NCBI GenBank assembly: GCA_949297145.1
Contig: CASFQO010000001.1
Location: 1-64,000 of the forward strand
DNA length: 64,000 nucleotides
Direction of reading: 5' to 3'
Source: an uncultured Alphaproteobacteria bacterium
GTDB lineage: Bacteria; Pseudomonadota; Alphaproteobacteria; RF32; CAG-239
The translations under genes and the position numbers were made by a program. Positions 44,056 through 52,742 of this stretch are shown here, piece by piece. The notes beneath the pieces are model-generated. The model saw only the letters and a list, made by a program, of their open reading frames with translations, was not told the DNA's origin and did no database searches. Numbering within the stretch: the stretch's first letter is position 1; the number at the start of each line of letters is the position of its first letter.

Positions 44056-45210
44056 ATGAAAAAGTTTTGCTGTATCATACTCTGCGCCATACTTTGGTCA
44101 AATAGCGCTTGGGCTATGCAAATTTTTATAAAAACGTTAACCGGAAAACACATCACTTTAGAAGTTGAGCCCACAGACCGCATAGAAGATGTAAAAGCAA
44201 AAATTAAAAATAAGGAAGATGTCCCAGAGGAAAAACAACAACTCATATTTGCAGGAAAAGTGCTAGAAGATGGAAATACGCTGCAAGACTACAGTATAAT
44301 AAAAGATTCCACGCTTCATTTAGTTCTTAAAAAAGAAACTCCGGATCCCATAAATATTAATGCAACGAACGTTGTTATCCAAAATGCATCCATTTTATAT
44401 AATAATATAGCGGCAAGAACAACCGGAGGCATCAACACCTATAGCGGTGGTGAACAAATAGATATAAAAAATAACTCTTCCCTATGGGTTAATACGATTG
44501 CAGCCCATAATCAGTATCAAGATGCTACGACGTCAGGATTGACAATGGGATATGAAAAACGCTTGCAAAAGTATAAGTTCGGATTAGGGTATAGTTACTT
44601 ACGAAATGATGATATAGAGGGGATATTAACCTCAGCAGATGCAAATACGCATAGCGGGTTCATATATGGTGAATATAAACCTAATGCTTGGTACACAAAT
44701 GCTATATTATCGTATGGGCATACGCGATTTGATGAAGAGAATGGTTCAAAATATAATTTCCAAACCATCGGCGCGCAGGTGATGAGCGGTTATGAAATAG
44801 GATACTTGACACCGGAAATTGGAATGAGATATTTGCATATCTGGAGCAATAATTACCACAATGCGCAATATGTCACAATTAAGGGGCAAGATGAAAATAT
44901 CTTGACCGGTATTATGGGCATCAAAGCTGCAAAAGAATGTCAAATAAATGAAAAATATACGCTAGTTCCGCAAGTAAAACTGTCAGGATTATATGATTTT
45001 TCTTCATCACAAAGATATTTATGGGGAACACAATATAGTATTCCTATACAGTTAGAGCAAAAGCGCTTATCACGATTTGCAACAGAAATTAATGTTGGCG
45101 TAGAGTTAAAAGAGCAAGAAAGTTGGAAAACCTACTTAGGCTATTATGGACAACTGAGAAATAATGCCGATATGCATGCGGTTATGCTGAATTTCCAATA
45201 CAATTTATAA
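44056..45210 (+). CDS. Ubiquitin fused to an autotransporter beta-barrel (surface-displayed ubiquitin)
   Basis: 384 aa. Residues 1-20 are a signal peptide ending AWA, so cleavage would leave Met21, the first residue of a ubiquitin: [19 protein letters not shown], then [20 protein letters not shown] and [20 protein letters not shown]. By hand, about 52 of the first 71 residues equal human ubiquitin. All seven lysines (6, 11, 27, 29, 33, 48, 63) and Leu8, Ile44, His68 and Val70 are kept. RLRGG is replaced by KKETP, so conjugation through the C-terminus is impossible. A Gly/Asn/Ser-rich linker (about 95-150) leads to an autotransporter barrel (about 150-384, [20 protein letters not shown]). No other passenger is present. 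AGGGGG precedes the ATG. Codon use is AT-rich like its neighbours, so any transfer from a eukaryote is not recent. Function unknown; host mimicry is inference. Confidence 0.9.
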   Translation: MKKFCCIILCAILWSNSAWAMQIFIKTLTGKHITLEVEPTDRIEDVKAKIKNKEDVPEEKQQLIFAGKVLEDGNTLQDYSIIKDSTLHLVLKKETPDPININATNVVIQNASILYNNIAARTTGGINTYSGGEQIDIKNNSSLWVNTIAAHNQYQDATTSGLTMGYEKRLQKYKFGLGYSYLRNDDIEGILTSADANTHSGFIYGEYKPNAWYTNAILSYGHTRFDEENGSKYNFQTIGAQVMSGYEIGYLTPEIGMRYLHIWSNNYHNAQYVTIKGQDENILTGIMGIKAAKECQINEKYTLVPQVKLSGLYDFSSSQRYLWGTQYSIPIQLEQKRLSRFATEINVGVELKEQESWKTYLGYYGQLRNNADMHAVMLNFQYNL

Positions 45211-45273
45211 AAGATTATCATCCGAAAGAGTGGCTACAAAATTATTTATTGTAGTAAAATAAAGAAAAAGCGC

Positions 45274-45304
45274 TTGACTTAGAGCCCCCTCTAAAAAATA
45301 TACT
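45274..45304 (+). promoter_or_regulatory. Possible promoter of the aldo-keto reductase gene
   Basis: TTGACT (45274-45279), 19-bp spacer, TATACT (45299-45304). A short inverted repeat TTAGA/TCTAA around CCCCC lies in the spacer. Confidence 0.5.
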
Positions 45305-45338
45305 ATAAAAAATAGAAGAGATAGAGAGGAGGTTTCTG

Positions 45339-46577
45339 ATGAATAGAAGAGAATTTTTGATGAGTACACTGGCGGTATTTGCTTTGTCAGCATTGCCGAA
45401 GTTGACATTTGCCGAAAAAATTGCCGTATCAGATTCTGTTAAAGCCGAGATAAATCCGCATAACAAATTAGGTTTCGGCTTTATGCGGTTACCTCTGAAA
45501 AATAAAGAAGACCAAACCTCCATAGATTATGAAGAACTAAACAAGATGGCAGATACCTTTTTAGCAAGAGGATTTACATATTTTGACACAGCGTGGATGT
45601 ATATGGGGTATGAAAGTGAAATAGCCATCAGAAAGTCATTGGTAGAACGTTATCCTCGTGATAAATATACGGTTGCGAGCAAAATGCCGATAGGGTATTT
45701 GAAAAAGCCGGAAGACCAAGAGGAAATCTTTAATAAGCAGTTAGAAAAAACGGGACTGGACTATTTTGATTATTATCTGGTGCATAATGTAAACGCAGGC
45801 ACCATTGGTAATGCACGCAAATATAAAACATTTGAATTTCTTGAGAATAAGAAGAAGGCCGGAAAGATAAAAAAGATAGGTTTCTCTTTCCACGATAAGC
45901 CGGAACTTTTGGAAGAGGTGTTAAAGGAAAATCCGAATGTAGACTTTGTACAGTTACAAATCAATTACATAGATTGGGACAATGTCGGCATCCAATCCCG
46001 CCGGTGCTATGAAATTGCTCAGAAATATAACAAGCCGGTAGTGGTCATGGAGCCCGTCAAAGGCGGCAGTCTTGCAATCGTACCAGAAAGCGTAGAAAAG
46101 ATATTTAAGCAAGCCGAACCCAATATGTCGGTGGCATCGTGGGCGATTCGCTATGCGGCCAGCTTAGACGGTGTGATGATGGTCTTAAGCGGAATGAGCA
46201 ATATGGAACAACTGGAAGATAACACTTCATATATGCAGAATTTCAAACCACTTGATGAAAAAGAGATGAAAGTCATAGAAGAAGCGGTAAAAGCGATGCA
46301 TGCGGCAGTTCAGATTCCCTGCACTGCCTGCAAATATTGCGTTGAATTTTGCCCAATGAAAATTGCAATACCGGATTATTTTGCTTTGTACAATGCTGAG
46401 AAACAAGAAAGAAAAGATAAGCCTTTCAATGCGCAACGGATGTATTATGCAAATCTAACCAAAACACATGGTAAAGCATCATCTTGCATAAGCTGTAAGA
46501 TGTGTGAAAGACATTGCCCTCAACATATAGAAATCAGCAAATGGATGAAAGAAATCGCAAAAACGTTTGAGGGATAA
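45339..46577 (+). CDS. Tat-exported aldo-keto reductase with a ferredoxin tail
   Basis: 412 aa. [15 protein letters not shown] is a Tat-like signal with twin Arg. The AKR barrel keeps the tetrad: Asp and Tyr in FDTAWMY, Lys in VASKMP and His in YLVHNVN. The C-terminal part has two 4Fe-4S cysteine sets ([12 protein letters not shown] and [12 protein letters not shown]). AKR plus 4Fe-4S proteins occur widely in anaerobes; the substrate is unknown. AGAGAGGAGG precedes the ATG. Confidence 0.92.
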   Translation: MNRREFLMSTLAVFALSALPKLTFAEKIAVSDSVKAEINPHNKLGFGFMRLPLKNKEDQTSIDYEELNKMADTFLARGFTYFDTAWMYMGYESEIAIRKSLVERYPRDKYTVASKMPIGYLKKPEDQEEIFNKQLEKTGLDYFDYYLVHNVNAGTIGNARKYKTFEFLENKKKAGKIKKIGFSFHDKPELLEEVLKENPNVDFVQLQINYIDWDNVGIQSRRCYEIAQKYNKPVVVMEPVKGGSLAIVPESVEKIFKQAEPNMSVASWAIRYAASLDGVMMVLSGMSNMEQLEDNTSYMQNFKPLDEKEMKVIEEAVKAMHAAVQIPCTACKYCVEFCPMKIAIPDYFALYNAEKQERKDKPFNAQRMYYANLTKTHGKASSCISCKMCERHCPQHIEISKWMKEIAKTFEG

Positions 46578-46600
46578 AAAAGAATCTGGATAAATAAAAA

Positions 46601-46625
46601 AGCCTTGCAGTTTTTCTGCAAGACT
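46601..46625 (+). terminator. Terminator after the aldo-keto reductase gene
   Basis: CTTGCAG (46604-46610) pairs with CTGCAAG (46616-46622) around five T's; a weak T tract follows. Confidence 0.65.
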
Positions 46626-46719
46626 TTCAATTTGCAAATTAAGGAGATTAAGAAAAGATAACTATATAACAAACTTATAATTTGATATGGGAAATGTTTA
46701 ATAATCTGTCATCCTAAAT

Positions 46720-47280
46720 TTATTGCTCAATATGCTTTTTAATACAAGCTGGAACACCAGCGACAAGGCAATTATCAGGTATATCGTTGATTATAACACT
46801 ACCTGCAGCAATTACACAACCTTTACCAATGCTTACTCCTTGTAAGACAGTTACATTCGCTCCAAACCAACAGTTATCTCCTACAGATATTGGTAATGCT
46901 TTTTCAAGTCCCTTATTCCTCGGTGCGAATTTTAATGGATGACTTGCAGTATAAAAACCACAAAATGGGCCAATAAATACATTTTTACCAATGTTAATAG
47001 TTCCACCATCCATAAAATAACAGCCATGATTGACAAATGTTCCTTCTCCAAAATGGGTATGATAACCATAATCAAAATAGACAGGAGAGAGTATAGTTAG
47101 ACCTTCAGCTGGTTCTGTTTTTAGTAAATCTTTTAATATTGATGTTTGTTCTTTGCTTCCTGGTTTTGACATATTAAAATTAAAACAAAGTAATTCTGCT
47201 TTGCTTCGTTCTTCAAGTAATTCTTCATCAAAATTAGCGTTATGCCATTCTCCCTTTAGCATTTTTTCTTTTTCAGACAT
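46720..47280 (-). CDS. Sugar O-acetyltransferase (maltose/galactoside acetyltransferase type)
   Basis: 186 aa. N-terminal helical segment (EKMLKGEWHNANFDEELLEER), then left-handed beta-helix hexapeptide repeats (YHTHFGEGTFVNHGCYFMDG, IGPFCGFYTASHP, GDNCWFGANVTVLQGVSIGKG). The catalytic His lies in TASHPL. It transfers acetyl from CoA to sugars such as maltose or galactosides. AAGGAAAAG precedes the ATG. It is monocistronic. Confidence 0.92.
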   Translation of the reverse strand: MSEKEKMLKGEWHNANFDEELLEERSKAELLCFNFNMSKPGSKEQTSILKDLLKTEPAEGLTILSPVYFDYGYHTHFGEGTFVNHGCYFMDGGTINIGKNVFIGPFCGFYTASHPLKFAPRNKGLEKALPISVGDNCWFGANVTVLQGVSIGKGCVIAAGSVIINDIPDNCLVAGVPACIKKHIEQ

Positions 47281-47532
47281 TTCTTTTCCTTCTAATAAAT
47301 ATAAATTACAACTTAGTTTACAATGATAAGATTAAATAATATATATACAAGTTATTTTATATAAGGCAATTTTATTGCAATATTCAAAAAATATGTTGAT
47401 AAAATTGACGTGTAGTAATTTATTGAATTTTAATGATAATTTTGGGGTGGTGGTGCTCAGTTGTAGCTTGAGCCATAAAAAGGGGATAAAAAGCTATTTT
47501 TGAATTGAATTTAATAGGTTAAATAAAAGAAA
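47281..47532. other. Gene-free stretch between the acetyltransferase and tRNA-Thr
   Basis: I see no gene. It is AT-rich and probably holds the minus-strand promoter of the acetyltransferase; a small hairpin GCTCA/TGAGC lies near 47457-47475. Confidence 0.5.
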
Positions 47533-47553
47533 AAGCCTCCGCAAAGGAGGCTT
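47533..47553 (-). terminator. Terminator of tRNA-Thr
   Basis: AAGCCTCC (47533-47540) pairs with GGAGGCTT (47546-47553); on the minus strand the stem ends in a T tract. Confidence 0.88.
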
Positions 47554-47559
47554 GGAAAC

Positions 47560-47635
47560 TGGTGCCGACACACGGACTCGAACCGCGGACCCACTGATTA
47601 CAAATCAGTAGCTCTACCAACTGAGCTATGTCGGC
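47560..47635 (-). tRNA. tRNA-Thr (anticodon TGT)
   Basis: Acceptor GCCGACA pairs with TGTCGGC; anticodon arm CTGAT-TTGTAAT-CAG shows TGT at 47600-47602 on the minus strand; T-arm CGCGG-TTCGAGT-CCGTG. CCA is encoded. Confidence 0.95.
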
Positions 47636-47805
47636 ATCGTTAACGAAAGAATTTATATACGAGGCTTTTTAGATTGTCAATCATTTAATTTTAATTTTTG
47701 CATATTTTTTTATTGAGCACAAAAATGTCAAAATCTAAAAGCATCTCCAAAGATAAATAAGCTAAGTCAAATGTAAAAAAAATTTTCAACAGGTAAAATA
47801 AAGTA

Positions 47806-47835
47806 TTGACAGACGAAATATTTTTTTTCTAGACT
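47806..47835 (+). promoter_or_regulatory. Promoter of the leader-ORF/amidoligase operon
   Basis: TTGACA (47806-47811), 18-bp spacer, TAGACT (47830-47835). The transcript would start near 47842, leaving a leader of about 260 nt before the amidoligase. Confidence 0.6.
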
Positions 47836-47873
47836 ATCAGTTAGTTTGAATATAGGAAGAAAAGGCTTATTAG

Positions 47874-47999
47874 ATGACAGCCATAAGCAACATGATTAAA
47901 TTAGAAGGAGCTTTAAGCGTATTGCGTTTACAAGCATCTTCTTTGTTGCGAATTCTTCCCCTCATTATGATTGCTCTCCTTATTAGCCACTTGCTCTAA
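47874..47999 (+). CDS. 41-aa leader ORF, hydrophobic C-terminus
   Basis: 41 codons, ATG at 47874 with AAAAGG 8 nt upstream. The N-terminal half is amphipathic (MTAISNMIKLEGALSVLRLQ) and the C-terminal half hydrophobic (LPLIMIALLISHLL), enough for one membrane helix. The stop TAA (47997-47999) lies inside base-paired RNA, so translation should influence the fold. It could be a leader peptide, a small membrane protein or a substrate of the downstream ligase. I do not recognise it. Start and reading are inferred; no homologues were checked. Confidence 0.45.
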   Translation: MTAISNMIKLEGALSVLRLQASSLLRILPLIMIALLISHLL

Positions 48000-48058
48000 G
48001 TGCTTTTTGCTAAAGCTTAAAGCCCGGACACTTAGAGGATATATAAGAGGGCTTTAAG
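47988..48058 (+). promoter_or_regulatory. Predicted pseudoknot/attenuator before the amidoligase gene
   Basis: Three helices compete. A hairpin CACTT/AAGTG (47988-48002) followed by five T's looks like a weak terminator. Instead, CTCTAAGTG (47994-48002) can pair with CACTTAGAG (48029-48037). CTTAAAGCCC (48016-48025) pairs with GGGCTTTAAG (48049-48058). The last two interleave, giving an H-type pseudoknot. The stop codon of the leader ORF lies in the first strand, so a ribosome there would disrupt it. It does not match a riboswitch class I can name. Confidence 0.55.
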
Positions 48059-48104
48059 ATATCAATAGGGAATAGTTAGTAAAAATCATAAGATGAGGAA
48101 TAAA

Positions 48105-49826
48105 ATGTCAAATAATTCAAAAGAACAAGAAAATACGCCGAGTTCCCCAAAAGAACCGGAAACAGCAGTCGTTGCAGAAAAAGCATTTGCAGATTATTTT
48201 GAAACCACAGGACGCAAGAGTTTTAAACAGTTTTATTACGATTGGCACATAGACGCCATGATAGAACCTTTCGCAGAATTGGCAGAATATTTTAATCGCC
48301 GCTATCCGGAAAACACGAGTGAATATTTTGATAATTTTGTAAAAGAATATACAGACAGCGTAAATACGTATAATATTGACTGCGAAAAGTTTTGTTCCGT
48401 CAAATCCGGCATTCCGAACAAAGACGCAGAGTTATCTAAAATTATAGATAAAATAGAAACATTTAGCTTTGAATTTCGGCAATTTGCCTATAGTTTTATG
48501 TCAGAACACGATTATGTTGCCGAATTTGGTAACTGGACATATAAACCGAACTATCCATATTCCCACATGCATGGCCTAGCCATTTCCGTTGATATCTTAA
48601 ACAAAATTTCCGAGCACTATGCTTCATTTAATAACGACAAAGTTGCTGAAAAAACACGCTATGTCACCGATAATTATTTGCGCACCAATATCGCCAAAGA
48701 TTATCGTTATAACGCTCGCTATAATTATGCATACAGAAAACAATCTACCAGACGATTCGTTGCACTGCGTAACCAAATGAGTGAAGAATATAAAACCGGA
48801 CAGTACAATGATTTTGTAGAAAAATTTCAAGTAGAAACACTGTCAGGTATGAGTTATGGAAAATATCGTCCGAACGGGTTTGAGCTGGAATTTTATGTTC
48901 CGGAAGAATATGGCAATTATGCTGAGCTAATTGAATATTTAAAACAAAAACACGGTTGGAAAAAAGTCTATACAAGCAACAAAAATCCGGAAGTTTATAC
49001 GGATAATGAAGCCGCCGGCGTGATTGAACGCGATGAGAGCTTAGCCGCGATGAAAGGATTAGCACCGGTAGAGTATGCCTCACGGATTATAAAGTCTAAG
49101 CAAGATGAAAAGGAATGTCTGCGCATAATGGATTCTTTTGATAAAGGCCATGCCAATGTACATTGTTCGCTGCATCAACACGTATCAGCTGAAGGTTTTG
49201 ATTTAAATACATATAAAAGATTGGTAAAGCGCATGATGCAGCATGAAGATATGATAGTAGGGAACTTTGCCGCGCCGGAACGCCGTAACAATAATTTGTT
49301 ATATGCGACCTATATCAGCCGCAATTTGAGTTCAAACGGCAAGAGAGATTATCCGTTTTTGTGCGTGATGACGGATATGTGCGATGATTTAACCGAATTA
49401 AGAGAAATGGTCGGATTCGGTCATAAATATAAAACCTTAAACATTATGCCGTCAAAAACCGTAGAGTTTCGCTATATGAATGCCAATTTTAACTCCAGAT
49501 ATGTGGAAGCATTTTTGCAATTTAATCGGGACTTCGTGAACAGTGCGGTTAATAACGAAGGGACACACATCAATCGTCCGTTAGCCAATAAATTTAATTG
49601 GATGCAAAATCTGGCAGAAGATAATAAGACGGTATTAGGCAAATTGAGTTACTACTATCAAAAGCCCTATGATCAATATCGTCCGGAAAAAACAGTTGAC
49701 GCCCATACGATTTATGAAGAAAATGTTTATGCGCGCCATGTAGCGGATGCAATCAATGCAACCGGAAAATTTGGGTACTATAACAGTTGGTTCTTAAAGA
49801 GGGTAAGAGATGCAAGAGCAAAATAA
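48105..49826 (+). CDS. Amidoligase-family enzyme (GCS/glutamine-synthetase-like)
   Basis: 573 aa from the ATG at 48105, with AGGA 5 nt upstream; an earlier ATG at 48093 would contain that site. Residues 1-230 are helical and family-specific. The amidoligase core follows: NGFELEFYVP (Glu260, Glu262), NVHCSLHQHV (His353, His357) and KTVEFRYMNA (Glu454, Arg456), as in COOH-NH2 ligases of the glutamine-synthetase/GCS fold. These form amide bonds to amino acids or peptides with ATP. It overlaps the next gene by 17 bp. Substrate unknown. Confidence 0.85.
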   Translation: MSNNSKEQENTPSSPKEPETAVVAEKAFADYFETTGRKSFKQFYYDWHIDAMIEPFAELAEYFNRRYPENTSEYFDNFVKEYTDSVNTYNIDCEKFCSVKSGIPNKDAELSKIIDKIETFSFEFRQFAYSFMSEHDYVAEFGNWTYKPNYPYSHMHGLAISVDILNKISEHYASFNNDKVAEKTRYVTDNYLRTNIAKDYRYNARYNYAYRKQSTRRFVALRNQMSEEYKTGQYNDFVEKFQVETLSGMSYGKYRPNGFELEFYVPEEYGNYAELIEYLKQKHGWKKVYTSNKNPEVYTDNEAAGVIERDESLAAMKGLAPVEYASRIIKSKQDEKECLRIMDSFDKGHANVHCSLHQHVSAEGFDLNTYKRLVKRMMQHEDMIVGNFAAPERRNNNLLYATYISRNLSSNGKRDYPFLCVMTDMCDDLTELREMVGFGHKYKTLNIMPSKTVEFRYMNANFNSRYVEAFLQFNRDFVNSAVNNEGTHINRPLANKFNWMQNLAEDNKTVLGKLSYYYQKPYDQYRPEKTVDAHTIYEENVYARHVADAINATGKFGYYNSWFLKRVRDARAK

Positions 49827-50544
49827 AGTATTTGATGTTATCAATCCGAACAGTTGTGAGGGTTTGATATTAACCTGTGAACATGCTTCATCAAAAATAC
49901 CTGAAGCATACCACAATTTAGGTTTGTCAGAAGACAAATTAAATACGCATATAGCCAGAGATAAGGGCTGTAAGGAGCTAACCGAGGCCTTAGCGCAAAA
50001 GTTAGGATGCACAACATTTATCGCCGGATATTCAAGACTGTTTATAGACTACAACCGCCGTGAAAATGAGGATAGTTTGATTGTCGACGAAAGTGATAAA
50101 ATCCTTATTCCCGGCAATCAGAACTTGAGCGATAATGAGAGAAAATATCGGATAGAAAACTTTCATCGCCCATATTATCAAGCCATAAAAAATAAGATAG
50201 CCGAGTTACAAAACAAAGGTATAACGCCGCAGATTTTCTCAATTCATGGCTTTACGCCGCAGTTACGCGGTGGCACCTATCGTCCGTGGAACGCAGGCAT
50301 TTTATATGTAACGCCCAATAAGTTGACTGAAAAATTGTTAAAGGGCTTGCAAAGTAAAGATAATTTAAAAGTGGATGCCAATGTTCCCTACGATATGCGC
50401 CAATACAATACCGGCGCTGCAGCAATTTGCGGAGAGGATATCGGGCTTGAAAATGCTGTGATAGAAATAAAAGATACCGAGTTTAATGATATGCAAGCAG
50501 GTGTAACAAAGTGGCGAGATTTACTGCTTAACATTTTGGTTTGA
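49810..50544 (+). CDS. N-formylglutamate amidohydrolase-family protein
   Basis: 244 aa. Family motifs: LILTCEHASSKIPEAY, HIARDKGCKELTEALA, YSRLFIDYNRRE and FSIHGFTPQLRGG, with the His and Glu residues expected for the metallopeptidase-like HutG fold. AGAGGG is 6 nt before the ATG, inside the amidoligase gene, so translation is coupled. No other histidine-degradation gene is present, so the classical hut role is unlikely. Pairing with an amidoligase suggests that one enzyme forms and the other cleaves an amide bond in the same small metabolite or peptide. Confidence 0.88.
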   Translation: MQEQNKVFDVINPNSCEGLILTCEHASSKIPEAYHNLGLSEDKLNTHIARDKGCKELTEALAQKLGCTTFIAGYSRLFIDYNRRENEDSLIVDESDKILIPGNQNLSDNERKYRIENFHRPYYQAIKNKIAELQNKGITPQIFSIHGFTPQLRGGTYRPWNAGILYVTPNKLTEKLLKGLQSKDNLKVDANVPYDMRQYNTGAAAICGEDIGLENAVIEIKDTEFNDMQAGVTKWRDLLLNILV

Positions 50545-50615
50545 CAAAAAAAGTCTGGACTCCGAAGAAAATATGTGTTAGGTTAAAAGCAGAAAACTAT
50601 TAAACACATATATAT

Positions 50616-51527
50616 ATGAAGCAAAAAATTTTTATCATAACTATTTTGGTTATGATTCTTTCTGCAGTTCAAGTTTACGCGCAGAGAGAAAGAGGAGGCG
50701 GACGCTCAAATACGAGAGTGGAGCGTCGCTCGTCAGCGGTACGCCGTAGCACACCGCCGAGAACCAGAACATACGCAACATCTCCGCGTACGACAACACG
50801 AATGTCTCGCCCCGCAACGACCAATCGCAGCAGTGTGAGAAGGAGTGCACCGCAGCGCCGAGAAAACGTAAGTGGTGTAAGGATGAATAATCGTACAAAC
50901 GTATCACGTCCTGCCTCAACAAGCAGAAACAATGTGAGAAGTTCGAACGGTTGGCGTTATGAACGTGTAGACAGAGCTCCAAATTCAACGCGCTCTGGTA
51001 TTGCCCAGCGTGATGTGAGAAGAGGCGAAACACGTAGCGGCGCAATATCACGCCATGCTCCGGCTCCAAGTCGCCACATAGGTCCATCTCCGCGTCACCG
51101 GTTACCGCCACCTCCGCCGCCGCATCGTCCGTGGCGACCGGTATTCTACCATCACCATGGCTACCTGCATCATCATTATCATTGCTTATTTGATAATTGG
51201 TACTGGTACACATGGGGAGGATATCATAACAGATTTATTTGTCATAGACTGTATCATAATCGGTTCTTTGACAGTCTGTTAGGATATTATATCTGGGGAG
51301 CACTGGATGCCCCAACCAGATTAGATATCGGGGATATGACCTTAACCAGATACAACCGCACCTTAAAAATCCAAATTGGTGCCAGTGTATCGTATCTGGA
51401 TTTATACCGCTACCAAACGGCGGCATATCGTTCTGGTTATACATCTATTGAAGTATCCACCGGAAACGGAAGTGCGCTTATTCGCTTTTACGATGAATAT
51501 GGCAATGAAGCCACATATCGTATGTAG
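50616..51527 (+). CDS. Secreted Arg/Ser/Thr- and His/Pro-rich protein, Bacteroidetes-like
   Basis: 303 aa. Signal peptide 1-22 (KIFIITILVMILSAVQVYAQ). Residues 23-140 are disordered Arg/Ser/Thr-rich. Then come PPPPPP and His-rich runs (YHHHGYLHHHYH), and a folded C-terminal part from about 200 (LFDNWYWYTWGGYHN, LGYYIWGALDAPTRLDIG, YDEYGNEATYRM). I recall secreted Bacteroides proteins with the same domain order and the same YDEYGNEA ending; this is memory. The ATG has no Shine-Dalgarno sequence. A terminator follows. Possibly transferred from Bacteroidetes; function unknown. Confidence 0.85.
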   Translation: MKQKIFIITILVMILSAVQVYAQRERGGGRSNTRVERRSSAVRRSTPPRTRTYATSPRTTTRMSRPATTNRSSVRRSAPQRRENVSGVRMNNRTNVSRPASTSRNNVRSSNGWRYERVDRAPNSTRSGIAQRDVRRGETRSGAISRHAPAPSRHIGPSPRHRLPPPPPPHRPWRPVFYHHHGYLHHHYHCLFDNWYWYTWGGYHNRFICHRLYHNRFFDSLLGYYIWGALDAPTRLDIGDMTLTRYNRTLKIQIGASVSYLDLYRYQTAAYRSGYTSIEVSTGNGSALIRFYDEYGNEATYRM

Positions 51528-51545
51528 AAAGGATTGATTAAAATT

Positions 51546-51577
51546 AAGGAGGCTTATTGTGAGCCTCCTTTTTTTGT
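51546..51577 (+). terminator. Terminator of the secreted protein gene
   Basis: AAGGAGGCT (51546-51554) pairs with AGCCTCCTT (51562-51570), followed by TTTTTT. From here to 51825 I see no gene. Confidence 0.9.
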
Positions 51578-51825
51578 ATTTAAGAGATAAAAAGAATGAT
51601 TTGTACTAAGAGTAAAATTTTTCTAACTATATGAAATAAAACAAAAGAGTTATAGAAATTTAGGAATAAGCGCCCAATATCATCAAAAAATCAAGATTCG
51701 CGATAAAATTACCGCAAAAAAGATTTCACCAAGTATCCCAAGTATATACAATGTTATGCCAAAAACGGAATAATTTCACATTCAGTATTTTCATCTCCAT
51801 AATAACAACAGATAGGAGAAATAAA

Positions 51826-52080
51826 ATGTTGAATGTGAAAATTTATTGTCCGCAAACACATCCGGACTATGATACAACTTATAATATTGTAGAAGAAGTT
51901 CTGCAAGAACAGCACTTAAGCTATACGATAGAAAGGATAAATCGTTTTGAAGATTTATACCGCTTGCGTATTTTATATCCGCCACAGATTGTAATAAATA
52001 GCCGCGTTGTGTATAGCAGACGTTGCCCCAAAAAAGAAGAATTGCTCCAGATATTGCAAAAAATGCACTTGATAAAATAA
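51826..52080 (+). CDS. Small thioredoxin-fold protein without CxxC
   Basis: 84 aa from the ATG at 51826, with AGGAG 7 nt upstream. It resembles the small thioredoxin_3/MTH895-like fold: VKIYCPQTHPDYDTTYNIVE, YTIERINRFEDLYRLRI and PPQIVINSRVVYSRRCPKKE with the cis-Pro loop. The CxxC is reduced to a single Cys in the first loop (YCPQ), so a classical redox role is unlikely. The in-frame extension to 51751 lacks a ribosome site. Confidence 0.78.
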   Translation: MLNVKIYCPQTHPDYDTTYNIVEEVLQEQHLSYTIERINRFEDLYRLRILYPPQIVINSRVVYSRRCPKKEELLQILQKMHLIK

Positions 52081-52120
52081 ATAGAAAAGATACCATATCA
52101 AGCACAATGAAAGGGCAAAA

Positions 52121-52663
52121 ATGACACATTTAAAACATTTATTAGAGTATTCGGAAAAAATTAAACATCTGCCCCGCAGCGGGTGGTTAAGGATGAATAT
52201 AAATAATGCGGAAACAGTCGGTGCGCATAGTTGGCAGATGACATTAATGGCCTTGTATTTGTCAACCCAATCAGAAAACACCGAGTATGATTTTGACCGT
52301 ATTATAAAATTATGTATCTGCCACGACTTGGCAGAAAGTAAGATTGGCGACATTACTCCTATTGATGCCGCCTACTCCACGAAAGGGGAAAGAGAGCAAC
52401 AAGCTATGGAAGAAATCGCAAACGCCGCAGACTTTCCCCTTTTATCAGAATTATTCAGAGAATATGAGGCAAACCAAACCCCGGAAGCGAAGTTAGCTCG
52501 TGATTTAGATAAAATAGATATGTTGGCACAAGTTTTAGATTATCAAAAGCAATATCCGGATAGAGATTGGGAAGAATTTATGCAATCAGCTCAAAACAAT
52601 ATTCATACGGAAATCGGCAAAAAGCTGGCCAAAGAATTGTTAGAAAAAGGAAGTTGTGCGTAA
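52121..52663 (+). CDS. HD-domain hydrolase (HDDC2/YfbR-like 5'-nucleotidase)
   Basis: 180 aa. HD residues in order: His in ETVGAHSW, His-Asp in CICHDLAESKIGDITP and Asp in RDLDKIDMLAQVLDY. Relatives (HDDC2, YfbR) hydrolyse 5'-deoxynucleotides. AAAGGG precedes the ATG. The gene follows the thioredoxin-fold gene by 40 nt and ends in a strong terminator shared with the convergent neighbour. Confidence 0.92.
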   Translation: MTHLKHLLEYSEKIKHLPRSGWLRMNINNAETVGAHSWQMTLMALYLSTQSENTEYDFDRIIKLCICHDLAESKIGDITPIDAAYSTKGEREQQAMEEIANAADFPLLSELFREYEANQTPEAKLARDLDKIDMLAQVLDYQKQYPDRDWEEFMQSAQNNIHTEIGKKLAKELLEKGSCA

Positions 52664-52694
52664 GAACGATATAGGGCAAGTTTCATAAAAAAGA

Positions 52695-52725
52695 AAAAAG
52701 CTCCCAGAATGAGGGAGCTTTTTTT
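52695..52725. terminator. Bidirectional terminator
   Basis: AAAAAGCTCCC pairs with GGGAGCTTTTT around AGAATGA, between convergent genes. Confidence 0.92.
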
Positions 52726-52742
52726 TACATAATCAACAAAAT

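Noticed and set aside
47988-48058. SAM-II riboswitch
   Set aside because: The topology is an H-type pseudoknot, but loop sequences do not match the SAM-II consensus I know, and no methionine gene follows.
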